A DNA stretch of 64,000 nt. Origin: Mesobacillus jeotgali (GTDB lineage: Bacteria; Bacillota; Bacilli; Bacillales; Cytobacillaceae). Made by a program: the position numbers and the translations under genes. Shown one piece after another: positions 34,643 through 42,933 of this stretch; the first letter of the stretch is position 1; the number at the start of each line of letters is the position of its first letter. Location of the stretch: contig NZ_CP025025.1 of assembly GCF_002874535.1 (NCBI RefSeq), forward strand, positions 2,093,526-2,157,525, read 5' to 3'. Under the pieces are notes generated by a model that made no database searches, was not told where the DNA came from, and was given only the letters and a program-made list of their open reading frames with translations.

Positions 34643-34870
34643 ATGATGTATTGCGAATTTAAACCCTTCTCAACCGATACTGAGACATACACCCAGGAAA
34701 TGCTTGAGGAAGTCATTGGTGATGAATTTGAAGCGATGATGTATAAAGACGATAAAGAAATTCCAGCATACATCTGGACAGTAAACTTCGTGGTCATAGT
34801 GAAAAGAAGTACGAAGTTTGTTACAGACATCAGCTTTGAAAAAATACCTAGAAATCCAGTTTGCGAGTAA
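34643..34870 (+). CDS. Small acidic hypothetical protein (75 aa)
   Basis: A 75-residue soluble, acidic protein (MMYCEFKPFSTDTETYTQEM opening) with a predicted helix (MLEEVIGDEFEAMMYKDD) and two strands (YIWTVNFVVIVKR; FVTDISF). ATG 34643 follows AAGGAG at 9 bases; a GTG at 34634 overlaps that site. No family is recognised. It lies between a CcpA site and Rex-like sites, directly upstream of adhE with no terminator between, so it may share regulation or an operon with adhE. Confidence 0.6.
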   Translation: MMYCEFKPFSTDTETYTQEMLEEVIGDEFEAMMYKDDKEIPAYIWTVNFVVIVKRSTKFVTDISFEKIPRNPVCE

Positions 34871-34889
34871 AATATTTTTTTGGGCAATC

Positions 34890-34907
34890 ATGTGAAAACA
34901 TTCACAA
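34890..34907. promoter_or_regulatory. Rex operator upstream of adhE
   Basis: ATGTGAAAACATTCACAA matches the Rex consensus TTGTGAA-N4-TTCACAA except for the first base. It lies 71 bases before the adhE start, where NADH-sensing Rex would repress until NADH rises. Confidence 0.7.
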
Positions 34908-34977
34908 ATTAGAACTTACAACATATGCTCTACATAAATACAGCCGGCAACACTAAAACATTAAGGAGGTCCTTAAG

Positions 34978-37581
34978 ATGGGGACAGTTGAAAAAGTGGT
35001 AAAGGAGCAATCATCCGTTACGAAAATGGTTGATGTTCTATTAGATAAAGGGATAAATGCATTATCACAACTGCGTGAGATGGATCAAGAAGCAGTCAAT
35101 AAAATCGTGAAGGAAATGGCGCTCGCAGGACTTGACCAGCATATGCCACTCGCAAAAATGGCAGTTGATGAAACAAAACGTGGTGTTTATGAAGATAAGA
35201 TCATCAAAAACATGTTTGCTACTGAATATGTGTACCACAATATCAAATATGATAAAACAGCCGGCATTATCGATGAAAATGAGCATGAAGGGATGATCAC
35301 AATTGCTGAGCCAGTTGGTGTGATCGCCGGTGTAACACCGGTGACGAATCCAACCTCTACAACCATGTTCAAGGCGCTGATTTCAATTAAAACAAGGAAC
35401 CCAATCATATTTGCCTTCCATCCATCTGCACAAAAATGCAGCAGTGAGGCTGCAAGGATTCTCCGCGACGCAGCTGTTAAAGCAGGAGCACCTGAAGATT
35501 GTATCCAGTGGATTGAAAAACCATCTCTTGAGGCAACACAAGCTCTAATGAACCATCCGAAAATTTCGATGATTTTGGCTACTGGCGGTGCTGGCATGGT
35601 AAAATCTGCCTACAGTTCTGGAAAGCCGGCACTAGGTGTTGGTCCTGGGAATGTACCTTGTTATATTGAACGAACTGCAAATGTAAAACGGGCAGTCAAT
35701 GACCTGATATTATCCAAAACATTCGATAATGGAATGATCTGCGCATCTGAACAGGCAGTCATCATTGATAAAGAAATTTACCATGATGTAAAAAAGGAAA
35801 TGATTGCGAATAGCTGCTACTTCCTAAACGAGGAAGAAAAAATGAAAGTCGAGAAGCTTGTCATTAATGAACAATCATGTGCTGTCAATGCTGATATCGT
35901 GGGCATGCCAGCTCATAAAATTGCTGAAATGGCTGGAGTGTCAGTACCAGAGGAGACTAAAATCCTTGTTGCTGAGCTGAAAGGCGTGGGACCTCAATAT
36001 CCGCTTTCCCGTGAAAAGCTGAGCCCGGTGTTAGCATGCTATAAAGTGAATGGAACAGACGAAGGGTTTAAGCGTGCAGAAGAGATGCTCGAATTCGGGG
36101 GGCTGGGCCACTCTGCTGTCATCCATTCAACAAGTGATGAAGTGATTAAAGCATACGGCTTAAAAATGAAGGCAGGACGCGTTATCGTAAACGCACCGTC
36201 ATCACAAGGCGCAATTGGTGATATCTATAATGCCTACCTGCCATCTCTGACACTCGGCTGCGGAACTTACGGCGGGAACTCCGTGTCTACCAACGTAGGT
36301 GCAATCAATTTAATAAATGTCAAAAAAGTCGCGAGAAGGAATGTGAATATGCAGTGGTTTAAGGTACCATCAAAAATTTACTTTGAAAAGAATTCGACAC
36401 AGTATCTTGCGAAAATGCCTAAAATCTCAAAAGCATTCATCGTCACGGATCCTGGTATGGTGAAGCTAGGATATGTTGACAAAGTTCTCTATCATTTAAG
36501 AAAGCGTCCGGATTATGTACACTGTGAAATCTTCTCAGATGTAGAACCAGATCCATCAATCGAGACTGTGATGAAAGGCGCAGAAATGATGGCGAGCTTC
36601 CAGCCAGATGTCATTATTGCCCTCGGTGGAGGCTCGGCGATGGACGCAGCAAAAGGCATGTGGCTGTTCTATGAATACCCGGAAGCAGATTTCCATGGCT
36701 TGAAGCAGAAGTTCCTTGATATCCGCAAGCGGATCGTCAAATATCCGCAGCTTGGCCGCAAAGCCCAATTCGTAGCAATTCCAACAACATCAGGTACTGG
36801 TTCAGAAGTGACATCCTTCTCGGTCATTACCGATAAAAAAGCGAACATCAAATATCCACTCGCGGATTATGAGCTGACACCAGATGTTGCTATTGTCGAT
36901 CCGCAATTTGTCATGACGGTACCGAAGCATATTACTGCTGATACAGGAATGGACGTTTTAACACATGCCATCGAAGCTTATGTCAGCTGTATGGCCAATG
37001 ACTATACAGATGGTCTTGCCATCAAAGCGATCCAGCTTGTATTTGAATATCTTCCAAGAGCGTACCGAAATGGCCAGGATGAAGTTGCGCGCGAGAAGGT
37101 GCATAATGCGTCCACGATTGCCGGCATGGCGTTTGCAAATGCTTTCCTGGGAATCAACCATAGTCTAGCACACAAGCTTGGTGCAGAATTCCATATTGCA
37201 CACGGCCGCTCCAATACCATCTTGATGCCGCATGTCATCCGTTATAACGCAACAAAACCAAAGAAGTTTACGGCATTCCCTAAGTATGAAAGTTTCGTAG
37301 CCGACCAGCGTTACGCAGAAATCGCACGCATACTAGGCCTGCCGTGCCGTACCACTGAAGAAGGTGTTGAAAGCCTTGTCCAGGCGATAATCAAATTGGC
37401 TAGAGAAATGGATATTCCAATGAGCATCGAAGCAAACGGTGTAGATAAAGCCGAATTCGAAGCAAAGGTCGACCAACTTGCTGACCGGGCATTCGAAGAC
37501 CAGTGTACAACAGCCAACCCTAAGCTTCCATTAGTATCAGAACTGGCGGAAATCTATCGATTGGCATATAAAGGAGTCTAA
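34978..37581 (+). CDS. adhE: Bifunctional acetaldehyde-CoA/alcohol dehydrogenase
   Basis: An 867-residue fusion enzyme that reduces acetyl-CoA to acetaldehyde and then to ethanol, consuming two NADH. Residues about 1-440 are the CoA-acylating aldehyde dehydrogenase, with GVTPVTNPTSTTMFKALI and the catalytic Cys in NGMICASEQAV. Residues about 460-867 are an iron-dependent alcohol dehydrogenase, with the NAD loop ALGGGSAMDAAKGM and metal ligands in AFLGINHSLAHKLGAEFHI and AHGRSN. AdhE forms cytoplasmic helical spirosomes. The start follows AAGGAGG. A Rex site and a CcpA site upstream imply induction under fermentative, high-NADH conditions. A terminator follows. Confidence 0.97.
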   Translation: MGTVEKVVKEQSSVTKMVDVLLDKGINALSQLREMDQEAVNKIVKEMALAGLDQHMPLAKMAVDETKRGVYEDKIIKNMFATEYVYHNIKYDKTAGIIDENEHEGMITIAEPVGVIAGVTPVTNPTSTTMFKALISIKTRNPIIFAFHPSAQKCSSEAARILRDAAVKAGAPEDCIQWIEKPSLEATQALMNHPKISMILATGGAGMVKSAYSSGKPALGVGPGNVPCYIERTANVKRAVNDLILSKTFDNGMICASEQAVIIDKEIYHDVKKEMIANSCYFLNEEEKMKVEKLVINEQSCAVNADIVGMPAHKIAEMAGVSVPEETKILVAELKGVGPQYPLSREKLSPVLACYKVNGTDEGFKRAEEMLEFGGLGHSAVIHSTSDEVIKAYGLKMKAGRVIVNAPSSQGAIGDIYNAYLPSLTLGCGTYGGNSVSTNVGAINLINVKKVARRNVNMQWFKVPSKIYFEKNSTQYLAKMPKISKAFIVTDPGMVKLGYVDKVLYHLRKRPDYVHCEIFSDVEPDPSIETVMKGAEMMASFQPDVIIALGGGSAMDAAKGMWLFYEYPEADFHGLKQKFLDIRKRIVKYPQLGRKAQFVAIPTTSGTGSEVTSFSVITDKKANIKYPLADYELTPDVAIVDPQFVMTVPKHITADTGMDVLTHAIEAYVSCMANDYTDGLAIKAIQLVFEYLPRAYRNGQDEVAREKVHNASTIAGMAFANAFLGINHSLAHKLGAEFHIAHGRSNTILMPHVIRYNATKPKKFTAFPKYESFVADQRYAEIARILGLPCRTTEEGVESLVQAIIKLAREMDIPMSIEANGVDKAEFEAKVDQLADRAFEDQCTTANPKLPLVSELAEIYRLAYKGV

Positions 37582-37586
37582 TGAAA

Positions 37587-37620
37587 AAAAGGGATGGATA
37601 CTTCGTGTTCCATCCCTTTT
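37587..37620 (+). terminator. Intrinsic terminator after adhE
   Basis: AAAAGGGATGG and CCATCCCTTTT form a perfect 11-bp stem with T at the end. Confidence 0.85.
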
Positions 37621-37768
37621 ACACATATACAATAACTAATTATTGCTTCGACGAATTTTTAAATTCAATGGCGGGGGCGAGGAGGATGCTTTTCCTGGAT
37701 TTCGCTCAAGGGATTTTGAGTTGACTTCCTCTTGTTGGTGTGTTAATCAATATGTTTCAGTGAGAGTA

Positions 37769-38467
37769 TTAATGTAAAAAATCTTCTCTTTTATCAATAT
37801 ATAGATTCCCGTCTGGTTGGACTTCTGCATAGAAAACATCATCTATAGATTGGATTCCAGCGTGTTGAAGCTGATCGTCGAGCCAGGTTTGGTCCTTATT
37901 CATTTTGGCCAAATTTTTATCATTGACTTGTCCGTCAGCCACTAGCTCTGTAGAAAGCGGAACAAAATCCCCTTTGGACATCGCGATATTCAGATCGCTT
38001 TTCGTAACAGCTTGTTTGGGTTCCTTTTTCATGACCGAAAGCTTTCCGTCCGTTTCAAAGATGGCATAATCAACATCACTCAATGAAAAAATGCTTTTTT
38101 CACGAAGCCTTGCTTGTAGGGAGTCAGTATCTAGGCGTGTTTGTTTCAGTACATCTTCTAAAATTTTCCCTTTTTTTATCACGATAACCGGATCACCCAT
38201 TAATAGCTTTCTCGCTTTTTTTGATTTAAGGTGAATTTGATCAGTTAAGACTGTAACAGCGGCCCAGCCTAGTAAAGCAATAATCCCGTTTATAATACTT
38301 ACACTTGGATTGACAACAAGTGCTGCTGCAATGGAACCAAAGGCGATAGCCGATACAAGGTTAAAAAACGTCATTTGGCTGATTTCTTTTCTTCCAGTCC
38401 ACCTTGCCATAGAAAGTAATACGATAAAACCAACCGCTATCCTGAGGATCAATTCATACTGATTCAA
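37769..38467 (-). CDS. DUF421 membrane protein (YetF/YkjA type)
   Basis: A 232-residue protein with three N-terminal transmembrane segments (YELILRIAVGFIVLLSMA; FFNLVSAIAFGSIAAALVV; IINGIIALLGWAAVTVLTD) and a soluble C-terminal domain. The motifs RWTGRKEISQMTFF and LMGDPVIVIKKGKILEDVL are characteristic of DUF421, as is a late conserved DQTWLDDQL. In spore formers some members (SpoVA-related, YetF) act in germination or membrane functions; this one is unassigned. The upstream in-frame start lacks a site, while TTG 38467 has AAGGCGG 8 bases upstream and is preferred. Confidence 0.88.
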   Translation of the reverse strand: MNQYELILRIAVGFIVLLSMARWTGRKEISQMTFFNLVSAIAFGSIAAALVVNPSVSIINGIIALLGWAAVTVLTDQIHLKSKKARKLLMGDPVIVIKKGKILEDVLKQTRLDTDSLQARLREKSIFSLSDVDYAIFETDGKLSVMKKEPKQAVTKSDLNIAMSKGDFVPLSTELVADGQVNDKNLAKMNKDQTWLDDQLQHAGIQSIDDVFYAEVQPDGNLYIDKREDFLH

Positions 38468-38730
38468 TTTATATCCCGCCTTCACGTTAATATTGTGAAT
38501 TATTTGCAAATAGTCGGGGTATTATTCTACATAAAGGAATTCATGACTTCTATTTCTTTATCATCCTTAACAAAACTCAAGTTGTGGAAGAATTCATCGC
38601 CATTGCCAGGTTAGATTCAGAATATGGCGGAATTAGTTAATAGAAATGGGCTAATGGAGGGGGGCAAAAGCTTTTGTGGAAAGGTACTCTAAAATAGAAC
38701 GCCGAAGGGAAGAGGGGGATGGACGCAAAA
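38468..38730. other. Intergenic stretch between DUF421 and cold-shock genes
   Basis: It should hold the DUF421 promoter. A plus-strand GTG frame from 38676, preceded by GGAGGGGGG, encodes a short Arg-rich peptide (MERYSKIERRREEGDGRK) but runs into the cold-shock gene terminator, so it is not called. Nothing else is seen. Confidence 0.4.
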
Positions 38731-38762
38731 TAAAAAGAAGGTCCCATAGGAACCTTCTTCTT
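38731..38762 (-). terminator. Terminator of the cold-shock gene
   Basis: AGAAGGTCC and GGAACCTTCT pair around a 4-base loop; the minus strand continues into a T run. Confidence 0.85.
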
Positions 38763-38777
38763 TAAACAAAACTAATA

Positions 38778-38978
38778 TTATAGTTTTGAAACGTTAGCAG
38801 CTTGTGGTCCGCGAGCGCCTTGCTCAACGTCGAAAGAAACTTTTTGACCTTCGTCTAATGATTTGAAACCTTCAGATTGGATAGCAGAGAAGTGTACGAA
38901 TACGTCGTCTCCACCTTCGCGCTCGATGAATCCAAAACCTTTTTCTGCGTTAAACCATTTTACTGTACCTTGTTCCAT
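38778..38978 (-). CDS. Cold-shock protein (CspA family)
   Basis: A 66-residue cold-shock domain protein, an RNA chaperone. Both RNA-binding motifs are intact: RNP1 KGFGFIER and RNP2 VFVHFSAIQ, with the N-terminal [11 protein letters not shown] and the late [10 protein letters not shown]. Length is standard for CspB/CspC/CspD of Bacillus; I do not choose between them. A GGGAGG site lies about 9 bases before the ATG. The long untranslated stretch upstream (to about 39100) could be the temperature-responsive leader common in this family. It ends in its own terminator. Confidence 0.95.
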   Translation of the reverse strand: MEQGTVKWFNAEKGFGFIEREGGDDVFVHFSAIQSEGFKSLDEGQKVSFDVEQGARGPQAANVSKL

Positions 38979-39245
38979 TTCTTGTTACCTCCCAGTGCGT
39001 TAGCACATTATGTTACTATCCTTGCCCAAAGTGATCATTAAGACGAAATAATTTCTATCCTTTACACCGAACAAAAATAATTCTTCTTAAGAATAACAGG
39101 ATGTGGAAGAAAAAGCAACTTAAATCTATTTTTCCAGTTACATTCCTCCAAAAGCCTCATTTTAAATTTGTGCCTGTATACTCTTTTACTAGCAAAGAGT
39201 TTACAGGCGGGATTCAAGTACCAATATCCGTGTGTGTCTTAATAA
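38979..39245. other. Cold-shock gene leader and non-coding stretch
   Basis: The left part is the promoter and leader of the cold-shock gene on the minus strand. A plus-strand frame (39101-39283) has no ribosome binding site; its end overlaps the gene remnant at 39246-39440 in another frame. No other signal is seen. Confidence 0.4.
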
Positions 39246-39440
39246 AACCAGGAGTATCTAACCGTCGAGCTCCCATTGCGTGAGGTTTCAACGGGTTATT
39301 ACATGGGATACTACACAGCTACGAAAGATCTGGTAGCAGACGGAGCAGTCAATGAAGTAAAAGTGGTTGATTCCTACGGAAATGAAACAAGAGAAACCGC
39401 TGATGGCAAGTTATTCATCAACGTAAATAAAAAGAATTAA
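39246..39440 (+). pseudogene. C-terminal remnant of an unidentified beta-rich protein
   Basis: Between a TAA at 39243 and a TAA at 39438-39440 runs a 64-codon frame without a credible start or ribosome binding site. It encodes QEYLTVELPLREVSTGYYM, continues GYYTATKDLVADGAVNEVKV and ends KLFINVNKKN. The pattern of alternating hydrophobic strands and VVDSYGNETRE resembles the last Ig-like or Fn3-like domain of a secreted protein. It is followed by a convincing terminator, as a real gene end would be. I infer the tail of a gene whose 5' part has been deleted. The parent family is not identified. Confidence 0.45.
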
Positions 39441-39463
39441 TTGATCTATTTAACGGTATTTTT

Positions 39464-39498
39464 TGGAGCCCTACGCCGGTGGTGAAGGGCTCCATTTT
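39464..39498 (+). terminator. Intrinsic terminator after the gene remnant
   Basis: TGGAGCCCT and AGGGCTCCA form a perfect 9-bp stem followed by TTTT. Confidence 0.8.
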
Positions 39499-39654
39499 CA
39501 TTTAAGCTGAATATTCACCTTCGGAAAAGGTTGGCATACTGAAATACCACCTTTTTAGAGCCAAGATGCTTCCTAAGTCAAGATCATCTACAAAAACCAC
39601 CGATGAATGCAAAATAAGCCAATAACAAATAGTAAGAAAAAGGAGGTTAGGTTA

Positions 39655-39858
39655 ATGGGAAAATGGAACGAAGAAGGTGCTCCGAATAACAACCTTTCTG
39701 CTGAAACAATCGCGAGCTCAAAACTTGTAGGAAAGCCAGGACTTCAGGTTCAGGAACATGAGTTTTCAGAAGAACTTGCAGATGGCGGAGAGAGGGATAA
39801 AGCGATCGATAAACAATTGAAGGAACATCAAACAGGTATGAAAACTACAAGGAAATGA
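39655..39858 (+). CDS. Small hydrophilic protein (67 aa)
   Basis: A 67-residue, very hydrophilic, probably disordered protein (MGKWNEEGAPNNNLSAETIA opening, EFSEELADGGERDKAIDKQL in the middle, basic TGMKTTRK tail). AAGGAGG lies 8 bases before ATG 39655; a longer in-frame extension is not needed. The composition resembles small stress- or spore-associated proteins of Bacilli, but no family is recognised. It is followed by a perfect 18-bp bidirectional terminator shared with bioY. Confidence 0.65.
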   Translation: MGKWNEEGAPNNNLSAETIASSKLVGKPGLQVQEHEFSEELADGGERDKAIDKQLKEHQTGMKTTRK

Positions 39859-39928
39859 TTTGGGAGTTGTCTGGTGTGGGGAGACAGACACTTCTATCTT
39901 CTTTATAGTGAGTGTAGGCCGTTGTTGG

Positions 39929-39969
39929 GCACAAAGAAGGACAGCTGTAATAGCTGTCCTTCTTTGTGC
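39929..39969. terminator. Bidirectional terminator, perfect 18-bp stem
   Basis: GCACAAAGAAGGACAGCT pairs fully with its complement at 39952-39969 around a 5-base loop, between the 67-aa gene and convergent bioY. Confidence 0.85.
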
Positions 39970-39997
39970 TACTCTTTAACTCAACAGTAAATCTTAA

Positions 39998-40588
39998 TTA
40001 AGCCGTTTTGCGTAAATGGCTGAAACTTGGTCTTGAAAGCACTGATCTTTCAAGTCGTGCAGCCATCAGGCCTGCAAAAACTGCAAGGATGATATCTTTT
40101 GGGAGTGGAACGACCATCCAAAGCCATGCCATTCCATACGAAAAGCCTTCTGGAGCTGCTGCCCAAAATTTATAGGCAAAATACATCCAGTTTGTTCCGA
40201 TGATATAATTAATGGCAAGTCCAATTAGTGAAGCAATGATGAATGTCGCGACACTACGTTTCTTCTCAACGATTTTACCAACAGCATAAGCAGTAAGAAT
40301 AAATGAAAGAATAAATCCGAAAGTCGGGCTGATCAATGTTCCAAAACCTGCGCCAAATTGCGCGAAAACCGGGACACCTACTAGTCCTACTAAGGTGTAA
40401 ACGACCATTGAAATAGCGCCTAACCGGCTGCCTAAAACGGCTCCAGCAAGAATGGCAAAGAAGGTTTGCAATGTGATCGGCACGCCTCCAACAACCATGA
40501 AAGGTACGATAGATGTGATGTTCGAGCCAAAAGCCATCAGGGCAACAAACATCGCTGCCAGTGTTAAATCAAGAGTTCTAAATTTCAT
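39998..40588 (-). CDS. bioY: Biotin transporter S component
   Basis: A 196-residue membrane protein with about six helices, the substrate-binding component of an ECF biotin importer. Family motifs are GGVPITLQTFFAILAGAVLG, the SRLGAISMVVYTLVGLVGVPVFA segment, a glycine-rich FGAGFGTLISPTFGFILSF, and the late PLPKDIILAVFAGLMAARL. No ECF ATPase or EcfT is adjacent, so it would use the shared housekeeping ECF module or act alone. It reads away from a biotin-repressor-like site. Normal length. Confidence 0.95.
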   Translation of the reverse strand: MKFRTLDLTLAAMFVALMAFGSNITSIVPFMVVGGVPITLQTFFAILAGAVLGSRLGAISMVVYTLVGLVGVPVFAQFGAGFGTLISPTFGFILSFILTAYAVGKIVEKKRSVATFIIASLIGLAINYIIGTNWMYFAYKFWAAAPEGFSYGMAWLWMVVPLPKDIILAVFAGLMAARLERSVLSRPSFSHLRKTA

Positions 40589-40648
40589 TACTAAATCCCC
40601 TTTATGTACTTTATGTGCAATAATAGATTAAACTTTTTGAATATTATA

Positions 40649-40676
40649 TGTCAACACAAAAATATTTCGGTTAACA
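40649..40676. promoter_or_regulatory. Possible BirA operator upstream of bioY
   Basis: On the minus strand a perfect left half TTGTTAACC is followed after about 12 bases by TGTTGACAT, an imperfect version of the right half GGTTAACAA. The distance is one base shorter than in the classical Bacillus bio operator. Confidence 0.4.
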
Positions 40677-40710
40677 AAACTATTCTAACTAATTTAAGGA
40701 GCTGATATTC

Positions 40711-41466
40711 TTGGAACGTACTCTTGAGTTGTGTTCGGAAATCATTCAAAATGCGAACAATATCGTTGTGCTTTCCGGTGCAGGAATCAGCACTGAATCA
40801 GGAATCAGGGATTTTCGCTCCAGGACAGGACTTTATGCCATGGCTCCCGAATACATCCTCTCCTTAGAGTATTTTTATAAGAATCCAAAAAAGTTTTACG
40901 AATTCGCAATCGAAAACCTGTATCACCCGAATGCTGTTCCGAATAAAGGACATGATATTCTGGCTAAATGGGAAACAGAGGGAAGAGTTCATCATATCAT
41001 TACACAAAATATAGATGGACTCCACCAAAAAGCTGGAAATAATAATGTCATTGATTTCCATGGGACGATGAAAACGGCGTCTTGCCAAAATTGTGGTGAT
41101 AAATATAGTTTGGAAGAAATGATAAGCAGAATGGAAGAAACAAATCATTATTATGTTTGCGATCGCTGCAATTTAGGAAGCTACATAAAACCTGATGTCG
41201 TTTTATTCGGTGATGCTGGGGAATGGTTCACAGCTGAAGGCTTTGAACAGATTCTTGGATTTATTGATGACGCGGACTGTTTGCTAGTGTTGGGTTCGAG
41301 CTTGAAAGTTACGCCATTTTCAGCATTTCCTCAATACAAAAATGACGGAGTCCCGATGATTATCATCAACAAGGGTGAGACTCCATATGACTATGCACCT
41401 GATACATATGTGATTCAGGACTCCATAGGCAAAACATTAACCATTATAGATCGAAGTATAAAGTAA
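40711..41466 (+). CDS. Sirtuin-family NAD-dependent protein deacylase
   Basis: A 251-residue Sir2-type deacylase that removes acyl groups from lysines using NAD. Motifs: VLSGAGISTESGIRDFRS (NAD loop), IITQNIDGLHQKAG, the catalytic His in VIDFHGTM, two CxxC zinc pairs (CQNCGDKY and CDRCNLG), KPDVVLFGD, and LVLGSSLKVTPFSAFP. TTG 40711 has AAGGAG 9 bases upstream. It is divergent from bioY and ends at a hairpin terminator. Bacillus sirtuins deacetylate acetyl-CoA synthetase among other proteins; the target here is unknown. Confidence 0.93.
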   Translation: MERTLELCSEIIQNANNIVVLSGAGISTESGIRDFRSRTGLYAMAPEYILSLEYFYKNPKKFYEFAIENLYHPNAVPNKGHDILAKWETEGRVHHIITQNIDGLHQKAGNNNVIDFHGTMKTASCQNCGDKYSLEEMISRMEETNHYYVCDRCNLGSYIKPDVVLFGDAGEWFTAEGFEQILGFIDDADCLLVLGSSLKVTPFSAFPQYKNDGVPMIIINKGETPYDYAPDTYVIQDSIGKTLTIIDRSIK

Positions 41467-41468
41467 AG

Positions 41469-41491
41469 GGTGCACGAAAAATCCGTGCACC
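41469..41491. terminator. Terminator between convergent genes
   Basis: GGTGCACG and CGTGCACC form a perfect 8-bp stem with a 7-base loop. Confidence 0.7.
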
Positions 41492-41496
41492 TGGTC

Positions 41497-41805
41497 TTAT
41501 CTAATGCGATTATTCATTGCCCGTTCTGGCAATGGCCGCTCAATATCCTTATTTTTAGTTGTTTCTACTGCGGGGTTCTCTGTTGGGTCATCCTCGTAAT
41601 CCTTAAATGCAGGTTCGCCCATATCAAGCTCACCTGGACTGAAAGCATTTGTTGGATATTCCTCAGTGGTTTTCTTTTCGACGTTATAGCCTGAAATGGA
41701 ACTGTTGACTGGATTCTCTTTTTCATTCTTTATCTGTTCCATCGAATCAATAGCTTCTTGTTCGGTCTTATATGAATTAAGGATATGTTTTTTCTCATTA
41801 TCCAT
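41497..41805 (-). CDS. Hydrophilic hypothetical protein (102 aa)
   Basis: A 102-residue charged protein with no cysteines or membrane segments. ATG 41805 is chosen because AGGAGG lies 9 bases upstream; the longer frame has no site. The N-terminal half (HILNSYKTEQEAIDSMEQIK) looks like a short strand and helix, resembling the general-stress GsiB/YflT-type EAxxA segment, and the rest is acidic and proline-rich (MGEPAFKDYEDDPTENPAVE), probably disordered. Such proteins in Bacilli are often stress-induced; no promoter evidence is claimed. Confidence 0.65.
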   Translation of the reverse strand: MDNEKKHILNSYKTEQEAIDSMEQIKNEKENPVNSSISGYNVEKKTTEEYPTNAFSPGELDMGEPAFKDYEDDPTENPAVETTKNKDIERPLPERAMNNRIR

Positions 41806-41958
41806 TTCGATCAGCCTCCTATCGGTTTTATTTGTATATACCCTTGAAATGGCCAATACTAACTTTTCCAACTTCCCGATAAGTGGTCTTTTTTTTCTCT
41901 CTTTCTGGTAAACTATTTTTAAAAAGAAAATGAACTAGAGAAAAAGGGGAATCTGGTT

Positions 41959-42924
41959 GTGAAGAAAAAGATAATATGGGTAGGGAGCAGTACGATCCTT
42001 GCGATTTGCATCGTCTTGATCGCTGCAGGTAATTACTTTTATAATGTCGCCATAAATCGAAGCCAGGAATCTGTGGATCTGCATGGCGGCGGTGAAAGTG
42101 TCACAGCAGCGAAACTGCTAAGTGAAGAAGAGGAGCAGGAGAAGCTGGAGGAAATTACAGCCTGGACAAAAAAACAAAACTTCGAAATGGTTGAAATAAA
42201 ATCGGAAGATGGCCTTAAACTTAAGGCTCGGTTCTTAAAAAATGATCAGCCCTCCGGTAAAGCTGTTATCCTTGCACATGGATATAAAGGAAATAGCGAG
42301 CAAATGCCAGGAATCACGAAGTTTTACTATGAGCAGGGGTATGATATTCTTAAACCTGATGCAAGAGGGCACGGCCTTAGCGAAGGTGACTACATTGGCT
42401 ATGGCTGGCATGATCGCAAGGATTATGTCCAGTGGTCAGAATTCTTAGCTGAAAAAGCTGGAGCTGATGATATTTTCCTGCACGGCTTTTCCATGGGTGC
42501 TGCGACTGTACTGATGGCGAGCGGGGAGAAACTTCCTGAGCAGGTTAAGGGGATTATCGCTGACAGCGGGTATACAACGGTTCTTGAGGAACTAAGCCAC
42601 CAATTGAAATACCTGTATAATCTTCCTGCATTTCCGGTCATGCAGGTTACAAGTGTGATCACAAATTTGCGGGCAGGTTACACATTCGCCGAAGCCTCGG
42701 CCATTGAGAGTGTCGCAAAAAATAAACTTCCATTACTCATCATTCACGGTGATCAGGATGCTTTAGTCCCGACTGAAATGGGAAATCGAATTTTCGAAAA
42801 AGCGAACAGTGATAAAGAGCTTTGGATTGTACCAGGCGCTGGCCATACGGAAGCATATACAATCGCAGAGCAAGAGTATCAAGAAAAATTAAAGGCATTC
42901 TGGAAAAAAGCCACAGGGAAATAG
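41959..42924 (+). CDS. Membrane-anchored alpha/beta hydrolase (YqkD-like)
   Basis: A 321-residue protein with an N-terminal transmembrane anchor (IIWVGSSTILAICIVLIAAG) and an extracytoplasmic alpha/beta hydrolase domain. Oxyanion motif VILAHGYKGNS, nucleophile elbow HGFSMGAATVLM (Ser about residue 178), the acid in IIHGDQDALVP and the His in GAGHTEAY. Length and arrangement match B. subtilis YqkD-type esterases of unknown substrate. GTG 41959 has GGGGAA about 9 bases upstream. An MBL-fold hydrolase starts 9 bases after the stop, so the two genes form an operon. Confidence 0.88.
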   Translation: MKKKIIWVGSSTILAICIVLIAAGNYFYNVAINRSQESVDLHGGGESVTAAKLLSEEEEQEKLEEITAWTKKQNFEMVEIKSEDGLKLKARFLKNDQPSGKAVILAHGYKGNSEQMPGITKFYYEQGYDILKPDARGHGLSEGDYIGYGWHDRKDYVQWSEFLAEKAGADDIFLHGFSMGAATVLMASGEKLPEQVKGIIADSGYTTVLEELSHQLKYLYNLPAFPVMQVTSVITNLRAGYTFAEASAIESVAKNKLPLLIIHGDQDALVPTEMGNRIFEKANSDKELWIVPGAGHTEAYTIAEQEYQEKLKAFWKKATGK

Positions 42925-42933
42925 GTGAATCAA

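Noticed and set aside
38676-38764. 29-aa Arg-rich plus-strand frame after GGAGGGGGG
   Set aside because: Spacing to the GTG is too long and the frame runs through the cold-shock gene terminator.
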